NCBI GenBank assembly: GCA_017461775.1
Contig: JAFTXD010000144.1
Span: 1-38,940 of the forward strand
DNA: 38,940 nt
Direction of reading: 5' to 3'
From: Lachnospiraceae bacterium
Lineage (GTDB): Bacteria; Bacillota; Clostridia; Lachnospirales; Lachnospiraceae
Part shown: positions 32,416 through 38,940 of the stretch, piece by piece
Layout of the letters: each line of letters opens with the position of its first letter
How positions within the stretch are numbered: position 1 is the stretch's first letter
The notes under the pieces: generated by a model
Databases searched by the model: none
The model's input: only the letters and a program-made list of their open reading frames with translations
Told to the model about the DNA's origin: nothing
Position numbers and translations under genes: made by a program

Positions 32416-33221
32416 TGAAGAAGAAAAAAACGTTCTCCGGGATTTATGTGGCGGTGCTTACCATTATTACCTATGTGCCCATAATACTTACGGTGATTTA
32501 CTCCTTTAACGAATCCAAGTCCTCTGTTAGCTGGACGGGCTTTTCTTTAAAGTGGTATGAGGAGCTTTTCCGTGACAGGGAGATTAAGGAGGCGCTGATA
32601 AATAGTCTGATACTGGCTGGCAGCAGCTGTTTTTTGGCAGTGGTACTGGGAACTTTAGGTGCCCTTGGTATCTTTAAAATGTTGGAAAAGCCAGAGCAGT
32701 ATAAAGCGTTTGCGAAGATAAATAATGTAATGGGATATATCAGTATGTTGCCCATTATGATTCCGGAAATTATTCTGGGTATGGTATTTCTGGCAGTATT
32801 TTCCTTTATGGATTTGCCCTTTGGTATGTTGACGTTGATTATTGCCCACACTACCTTTTGTATTCCCTATGTGTTTTCCATGGTGAAGGCAAGGCTGGTG
32901 GGGATGGATAAAGCGCTGGCAGAAGCAGCGCTGGATATGGGGGCTACACCTTTTCAGGTATTTTGGGATATTACCCTGCCTCTGATTATGCCGGCGGTAC
33001 TTTCCGGAACGATGCTGGCCTTTGCCATGTCCTTTGATGATGTGGTGATCAGTATTTTTGTCACGGGAGCCAAGGTGAATACCCTGCCGGTGAAGATTTA
33101 TACGAAACTGAAAACCGGTGTCACTCCGGAAATTAATGCGCTTGCCACCATGATGCTGTTGGTGACCTTGATTCTTTTGATGATATCAAGTATACTAAGC
33201 AAAAAATGGAAGAAAAAATAA
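32415..33221 (+). CDS. potC: Polyamine ABC transporter permease PotC
   Basis: 268 residues, six membrane helices, EAA loop AEAALDMGATPFQVFWDITLPLI-type with the conserved Gly. The N-terminus (YVPIILTVIYSFNESKS) is typical PotC. Pairs with PotB to form the channel. Starts by a TAATG overlap with potB and ends 20 nt before the potD start. Confidence 0.93.
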   Translation: MKKKKTFSGIYVAVLTIITYVPIILTVIYSFNESKSSVSWTGFSLKWYEELFRDREIKEALINSLILAGSSCFLAVVLGTLGALGIFKMLEKPEQYKAFAKINNVMGYISMLPIMIPEIILGMVFLAVFSFMDLPFGMLTLIIAHTTFCIPYVFSMVKARLVGMDKALAEAALDMGATPFQVFWDITLPLIMPAVLSGTMLAFAMSFDDVVISIFVTGAKVNTLPVKIYTKLKTGVTPEINALATMMLLVTLILLMISSILSKKWKKK

Positions 33222-33241
33222 TACGTTTAAGGAGGCTTATT

Positions 33242-34285
33242 GTGAAAAAATTACTTGCTTTGCTTTTGACCGGAGCTCTGGCTGTAGGGAGCCTTACCGG
33301 ATGCGGTGGAAAAGAGGAGAAGGGGGAGCTGAACCTCTTTACCTGGGATGGTATGTTTCCACAGGAGATTCTGGACGGTTTCGAGGAAGAAACCGGATAT
33401 ATTATCAATTATTCTAATTTTGATTATGACGAGACCATGCTTGCCAAGCTGGAGGAAACGGAAGGCGGAGAGTATGACCTTGTGATTGCGGACGATTATA
33501 TTATTGAAGTGGTGATTGCGGAGGGACTGGCACAGAAGCTGGATACTTCCAAGATTGCTACCTATGACTATTTGAATCCGGTATTTATGTCACAGTTCTA
33601 TGATCCGGCCAACGAGTACACCGTGCCTCATGGTGCCGGGATTCCGCTGATTGTATATGACCCGACGCTCACCGATGTGGAGATTACCGGGTATGAGTCC
33701 CTGTGGAATCCTGCACTGGAGGATAATATTGCCATTACCGCAAATTATCGTGTGATTAATGGTATCACGTTACTTACCATGGGTGAGTCCATGAATACTG
33801 AGGATTTGGACAAAATTGCTGCAGCTGGTGAGAAACTGAAGGAGCTGGCACCCAATATCCGTGTTATCAATGATTCCAATACTCAGGATTTTATTTTGAG
33901 CGGTGAGGCTGCAGTTGGATTTTTATACACCTCTCAGGTGGTAGCTGCCCTGATGACCAATCCGGAGCTGGAGCTGGTGGTTCCGAAGGAAGGACTTGGC
34001 TTTGGTATTATGGCAAGCTTTATTCCATCCCAGGCACCCAACCCGGATGCTGCTTATGCGTTCCTTGAGTACATCAACAGACCGGAAAATGCAGCAAAGT
34101 GCTTTGAGTACTTAGGTTACTACTGCACGAACAAGGCCGCAGAGCAGTATATTTCAGAGGATATGAAGAGACTTCTGGTGCTTCCCGAGGATGCAGCAGC
34201 AGGGGAAATTATTCAGAATATCTCCGTGGAGGCAGAGGATTTACATTCTAAGAACTGGAATGAATTTATGAATGCCTGCGACTAA
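33242..34285 (+). CDS. potD: Polyamine-binding lipoprotein PotD
   Basis: 347 residues from GTG 33242, which has AAGGAGG 6 nt upstream. The N-terminus is a lipoprotein signal ending in the lipobox LTGC (Cys21 would be lipidated), so the protein is anchored outside the membrane. LNLFTWDGMFPQEILDGFEE and the FIPSQAPNPDAAYAFLEYI segment match PotD-type solute-binding proteins. Polyamine specificity is inferred from family and operon; the usual acidic/aromatic ligand residues seem present (YDETMLAKLE, DYIIEVVI). Confidence 0.92.
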   Translation: MKKLLALLLTGALAVGSLTGCGGKEEKGELNLFTWDGMFPQEILDGFEEETGYIINYSNFDYDETMLAKLEETEGGEYDLVIADDYIIEVVIAEGLAQKLDTSKIATYDYLNPVFMSQFYDPANEYTVPHGAGIPLIVYDPTLTDVEITGYESLWNPALEDNIAITANYRVINGITLLTMGESMNTEDLDKIAAAGEKLKELAPNIRVINDSNTQDFILSGEAAVGFLYTSQVVAALMTNPELELVVPKEGLGFGIMASFIPSQAPNPDAAYAFLEYINRPENAAKCFEYLGYYCTNKAAEQYISEDMKRLLVLPEDAAAGEIIQNISVEAEDLHSKNWNEFMNACD

Positions 34286-34313
34286 GTAAATTTGTAGATG
34301 GAAGATTGTTAGT

Positions 34314-35966
34314 GTGAAAAAGCAGAAGATAAAAAAACGGTATTTTTATGCAATTATTCTGGTGTTTATACTTCTTTTGGTTACGAAGGTAGGGTATGAA
34401 AAATTGCAAAGGGATATGCAACCGGCAGTGGTGCCTGTAGCGACTGCGGCTCCGGCTGAGCCGGAGAGTATATCTGTACCGGTGGCGACATCGGAGCCCG
34501 AGGCTACAACAGAACCCGTGGTGACCCCAGAGCCGGAACCTACGTTAGAGCCGGTGACTACGGTACCACCCACAGTGGTACCACAGGAGACCAAAGAAGA
34601 GATACAGGGGGAAGAGATTATGGCAAATGCTTTAAGTCCACTTCATGTGGAAGGAACTTCTATTGTAAACGAGCAGGGGGAGAAGGTGCAGCTTCGAGGT
34701 ATCAGTACCCATGGTATTGCATGGTTCCCTCAATATATTAATCTGGATTTTTTCAAGCAGATGCATGAGGAATGGAATGCGGATGTGGTGCGACTTGCTA
34801 TGTACACAGCAGAAAATGGTGGCTACTGTACGGACGGGGATAAGGAAGCTACAAAGCAGCTGATTCGTGACGGTGTGGCATATGCGGAAGAAGCAGGAAT
34901 GTATGTGATTGTGGACTGGCATATTTTGTCGGATTTCAATCCTCACACAAACAAGGCGGAAGCGATGAAGTTTTTTGAGGAGATGTCTGAGGAATTTGCA
35001 GATAAAACACATGTAATCTATGAAATTTGTAATGAACCTAATGGCGGCATTTCTTGGTCGGAGATTAAGTCCTATGCAGAGGAAGTCATCGGTGTCATCC
35101 GGGAAAAGGATGCGGATGCCATTATCTTAGTGGGTACTCCTAATTGGTCGCAGATGGTGGACCAGGCAGCCAAGGACCCGATTACAGATTATGAGAATAT
35201 TATGTATACACTGCATTATTATGCAGGAACTCATAAGGAATCCCTGCGTAATACCATGGTGCAGGCGATAAAGGATGGACTGCCTGTTTTTGTATCTGAG
35301 TATGGTATCTGTGATGCCAGCGGAAACGGAGCTCTGGATTATGACCAGGCAAATAAGTGGGTAGAAACCATGAACAGCTATGGTGTAAGCTATGTGGCAT
35401 GGAATATCTCCAATAAGAGTGAATCCTCTGCTATGTTTAAGGCGGAGTGTAACAAAATCAGCGGTTTTAATGAGGCGGACTTGAATCCTTCCGGTAAGTG
35501 GCTGATTGAGATGCTGACCGGAGAGGCCACATCTACATTGCCAACCCATGAGGGTGTGGAAAATCCAAATGAAAGTGCGGACCGCAGTACGCCTACGACC
35601 ATGGATAATACACCTGCTCCCCAGCCAAGCCCTTACACCGCACCTGTCGGTGTGACTGAGGCAGATCTTAATATTACCACCAATAATAATGCCCTCACTG
35701 TGACCTTGAAGACCACGGACACCTGGAGCTCTAACGGTGGCAACTATTATAATTGCAACATTACCCTGACCAATACCTCCGGCAATGATATCACCGGCTG
35801 GGAAATCTATATCGATTTATCCGGCAAGGACTTTAAGCTGGACACCGGCTGGAATGGGGATTACGTTTCCGAGGGAAATGTACTGAAGATTACCAATAAG
35901 GACTATAATGGCACGGTTTCCGCAGGGGGAAGCGTGGGGGATATTGGATTTATCATAAAGATGTAA
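34314..35966 (+). CDS. GH5 endoglucanase with C-terminal CBM2-like domain
   Basis: 550 residues from GTG 34314 (GGAAG 9 nt upstream). Residues 8-27 form a signal anchor, followed by a Pro/Thr/Glu-rich linker (to ~100). The GH5 catalytic domain (about 105-400) starts LHVEGTSIVNEQGEKVQLRGIS; the acid/base Glu is in YEICNEPNGG and the nucleophile Glu in VFVSEYGICD. A second linker leads to a ~95-residue C-terminal domain (NITLTNTSGNDITGWEIYIDL) like cellulose-binding CBM2. It cleaves beta-1,4-glucans outside the cell. It lies after potD with only 28 nt between, so partial cotranscription is possible. Confidence 0.92.
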   Translation: MKKQKIKKRYFYAIILVFILLLVTKVGYEKLQRDMQPAVVPVATAAPAEPESISVPVATSEPEATTEPVVTPEPEPTLEPVTTVPPTVVPQETKEEIQGEEIMANALSPLHVEGTSIVNEQGEKVQLRGISTHGIAWFPQYINLDFFKQMHEEWNADVVRLAMYTAENGGYCTDGDKEATKQLIRDGVAYAEEAGMYVIVDWHILSDFNPHTNKAEAMKFFEEMSEEFADKTHVIYEICNEPNGGISWSEIKSYAEEVIGVIREKDADAIILVGTPNWSQMVDQAAKDPITDYENIMYTLHYYAGTHKESLRNTMVQAIKDGLPVFVSEYGICDASGNGALDYDQANKWVETMNSYGVSYVAWNISNKSESSAMFKAECNKISGFNEADLNPSGKWLIEMLTGEATSTLPTHEGVENPNESADRSTPTTMDNTPAPQPSPYTAPVGVTEADLNITTNNNALTVTLKTTDTWSSNGGNYYNCNITLTNTSGNDITGWEIYIDLSGKDFKLDTGWNGDYVSEGNVLKITNKDYNGTVSAGGSVGDIGFIIKM

Positions 35967-35973
35967 GCACGCA

Positions 35974-36017
35974 AAAAGCGCTTCCGGCATCATGACAGAT
36001 TGGCCGGAGGCGCTTTT
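35974..36017. terminator. Bidirectional terminator between convergent genes
   Basis: AAAAGCGCTTCCGGC (35974-35988) and GCCGGAGGCGCTTTT (36003-36017) pair over 15 positions with one G-U, A-run and T-run on the sides. It serves the cellulase gene and the minus-strand membrane protein. Confidence 0.9.
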
Positions 36018-36027
36018 AAAATGCAAT

Positions 36028-36819
36028 CTATTCAAATAAATAATCCAGGAACATCACTGCGTCTTCCACATGAGTAGAATTCACTACAAAGCCCATGGGA
36101 ACAACCTCTTCTCTGAACCAGTAAGCCTCCATGGCTTTGTCACTGTTGTTAATGCAGATAGCGATGGGGACCGGGTCTACGCAGGTACTTGGGTCTAAGG
36201 GGTCATATACTCTTCCTACATAGCTGTCAGCTTCCAGATTCTGTGCGGCTTCGTTAGCCTTTGCAACCTCGTCCATATCCACATAGTAGAAATAGGGTTC
36301 ATACTTCTCAAGCTGCTCGGGAGTGAGAATATTTCTTAAGTCATGGAAAGTTTCCGTTGTAGCATACCTTAAAAAAGTGGTGGAATCCGCTGCGATAAAG
36401 TCCAAATCTCCTGCGGCGATAAATACCATCAGTTTTTGTTCTGAATTGTAGGATACCTCACTGGCGGTCATACCTGTTACATCCATGCTGCTGGAGCTGC
36501 CGATGGAGAGGGAATTGTCGATGTCTACCACATATTTCTCCGTATCAATTTCCAGACGGGTGGCCATTTCATCCATCAGGGCCTGTCCCTTGATGGTGCC
36601 ATCCTCGTTTTCATAAGCATATGCATTCAGAAAGGTGCCGAATAAGGCATAATCCTTAGCGGAAAGAATGTCTCTGACAAAGATGCATAGGAAAAAGATG
36701 GCAAGACCGCCTCCAATGACATACCATTTATAATAATCCAGAAAATATTGCCATTTTTCTTTAAAACCGGCGTTTTTCAGTGCTGCACGCTCCTCTTTAA
36801 ATTCATCCATTACAGGCAT
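36028..36819 (-). CDS. Unknown membrane-anchored protein
   Basis: 263 residues with one membrane segment near residues 33-51 (WYVIGGGLAIFFLCIFV), preceded by a charged cytoplasmic tail with a Lys/Glu-rich helix. The remaining ~210 residues should be outside; they include an acidic, Ser-rich part and a substrate-binding-protein-like mixed fold (GDLDFIAADSTTFLRYATTETFHDL). Proteins of this layout are common in Lachnospiraceae without known function. The ribosome site is GGAGGA 7 nt before the start, with its own promoter. Monocistronic. Confidence 0.85.
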   Translation of the reverse strand: MPVMDEFKEERAALKNAGFKEKWQYFLDYYKWYVIGGGLAIFFLCIFVRDILSAKDYALFGTFLNAYAYENEDGTIKGQALMDEMATRLEIDTEKYVVDIDNSLSIGSSSSMDVTGMTASEVSYNSEQKLMVFIAAGDLDFIAADSTTFLRYATTETFHDLRNILTPEQLEKYEPYFYYVDMDEVAKANEAAQNLEADSYVGRVYDPLDPSTCVDPVPIAICINNSDKAMEAYWFREEVVPMGFVVNSTHVEDAVMFLDYLFE

Positions 36820-36874
36820 GATGTATCCTCCGTTTCTGCCAAAAGCAAAAAATACAAATTAAAATTACTGCTCT

Positions 36875-36903
36875 ATCATAAATAAAAAAGAAAAGCCTGT
36901 CAA
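36875..36903 (-). promoter_or_regulatory. Strong predicted promoter, minus strand
   Basis: On the minus strand TTGACA (36898-36903), 17 nt, TATGAT (36875-36880), 56 nt before the membrane protein start. Confidence 0.75.
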
Positions 36904-36952
36904 TGAAGCAATCCTAAGAAGAAAGTTAAAAAAGAATAAACTGTGTCTGCCC

Positions 36953-36981
36953 TTGAAAGTTTTGCGTTTCTGTATTATAGT
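36953..36981 (+). promoter_or_regulatory. Predicted promoter, plus strand
   Basis: TTGAAA (36953-36958), 17 nt, TATAGT (36976-36981), 38 nt before the next start. Confidence 0.7.
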
Positions 36982-37018
36982 TTTCTCATAAACTTTTTTA
37001 GATAAAGAGGAATGAAGA

Positions 37019-37516
37019 ATGAGTGATATGTATGTAGAATGCCTTGTGAAGGCGAAATCCAATGCTTTGGGTAAATTTTTCAAAGTGTTCTTAATTATTG
37101 TAACTGTGATTATGTTGTTCTTTACCCTGCTGGGGGTAACGGTAGCATTTATTGCAGCGGTTGCCTGTGGTGTGGGTGCCTATTTTGTAAATCTGTATAC
37201 AGATATCGAGTATGAGTATTTATATCTGGACAGAGAGCTTACCATTGATAAGGTAATGGCGAAGACGAAGAGAAAACGTGTGGCAACCTACAATTTAGAC
37301 CGTATCGAGGTGATGGCACCGGTATTTTCCTATCATTTGGACAATTATAAGAACCGTCAGGTAAAAGTGAAGGATTACAGTATTGGTTATGAGGAAAAGC
37401 CGGACAAGCGCTATGCCGTTTATTATGAGGGCGGCGAGAAGCTGATTTTGAGTCCTTCCGAGGATATGGTAAAAGTTATGAAAAATACTTCTCCAAGAAA
37501 AATTTTTATGGACTAA
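37019..37516 (+). CDS. Unknown two-helix membrane protein (DUF6106-like)
   Basis: 165 residues. The N-terminal ~65 residues carry two membrane helices (FFKVFLIIVTVIMLFFTLLG and VAFIAAVACGVGAYFVNLY), the rest is a cytoplasmic domain with a PH-like strand pattern (DIEYEYLYLDRELTIDKVM, YNLDRIEVMAPVFSY, YAVYYEGGEKLILSPS). The layout matches a short protein family conserved in Lachnospiraceae which I believe is DUF6106, but I cannot verify the number. It has its own promoter and lies upstream of guaB, which has a separate promoter. Confidence 0.82.
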   Translation: MSDMYVECLVKAKSNALGKFFKVFLIIVTVIMLFFTLLGVTVAFIAAVACGVGAYFVNLYTDIEYEYLYLDRELTIDKVMAKTKRKRVATYNLDRIEVMAPVFSYHLDNYKNRQVKVKDYSIGYEEKPDKRYAVYYEGGEKLILSPSEDMVKVMKNTSPRKIFMD

Positions 37517-37523
37517 ATTCCGA

Positions 37524-37552
37524 TTGACATGAAGCATTAAGTTTGATAAACT
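37524..37552 (+). promoter_or_regulatory. Promoter of guaB
   Basis: A perfect TTGACA (37524-37529), 17 nt, TAAACT (37547-37552). The leader to the guaB start is only about 40 nt, too short for a riboswitch. Confidence 0.75.
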
Positions 37553-37568
37553 CACAAGAAACTTTTAA

Positions 37569-38940
<1,372 letters not shown>

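Overview
The window looks like chromosomal DNA of a Clostridia bacterium, most likely a Lachnospiraceae member. The evidence is the moderate GC content, the strong AGGAGG-type ribosome binding sites with frequent GTG and TTG starts, the glnA–ANTAR gene pair, Hsp33, a sortase-free giant Cys/Gly-rich surface protein beside a prepilin peptidase, and a secreted GH5 cellulase. Species cannot be fixed from the sequence alone.

Layout. (1) 1-5.7 kb is the end of a surface/pilus-type cluster: the 3' end of a Cys-rich protein, a 1633-residue exported Cys/Gly-rich protein and an A24 prepilin peptidase. (2) 5.7-13.0 kb is ordinary housekeeping: a GT2/TPR glycosyltransferase, hisC, a methyltransferase, hslO, a convergent small membrane protein, glnA with an ANTAR regulator, and dapF. 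(3) 13.1-30.2 kb is a 17-kb accessory locus on the + strand, interrupted only by an antisense tRNA-Gly(CCC). It combines a MoxR-type AAA+ ATPase, a metallopeptidase-like/VWA protein, a CbbX/SpoVK-type AAA+ ATPase, a ParA-like ATPase, a metallophosphoesterase and a cold-shock-domain protein with about ten proteins I do not recognise. Several of these are paralogs or share domains, and decayed third copies remain. (4) 30.2-30.6 kb holds two near-identical ~77-bp palindromic repeats flanking the 3' remnant of a Rpn/transposase-like gene. (5) 30.6-34.3 kb is a potABCD polyamine ABC transporter operon. (6) 34.3-36.0 kb is a GH5 cellulase with a CBM2-like tail. (7) 36.0-38.9 kb holds two Lachnospiraceae-type membrane proteins and the start of guaB, cut by the window end.

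How the accessory locus may work (inference): the adjacent MoxR and VWA genes match the known MoxR–VWA chaperone pairing, in which the ATPase remodels or delivers a VWA-bound client. The flanking unknown proteins would be clients, sensors or effectors. Module duplication, shared terminator sequences, remnants and an in-frame stop all suggest a fast-evolving system, possibly one of the NTP-dependent conflict systems, but nothing in the sequence proves a defence function.
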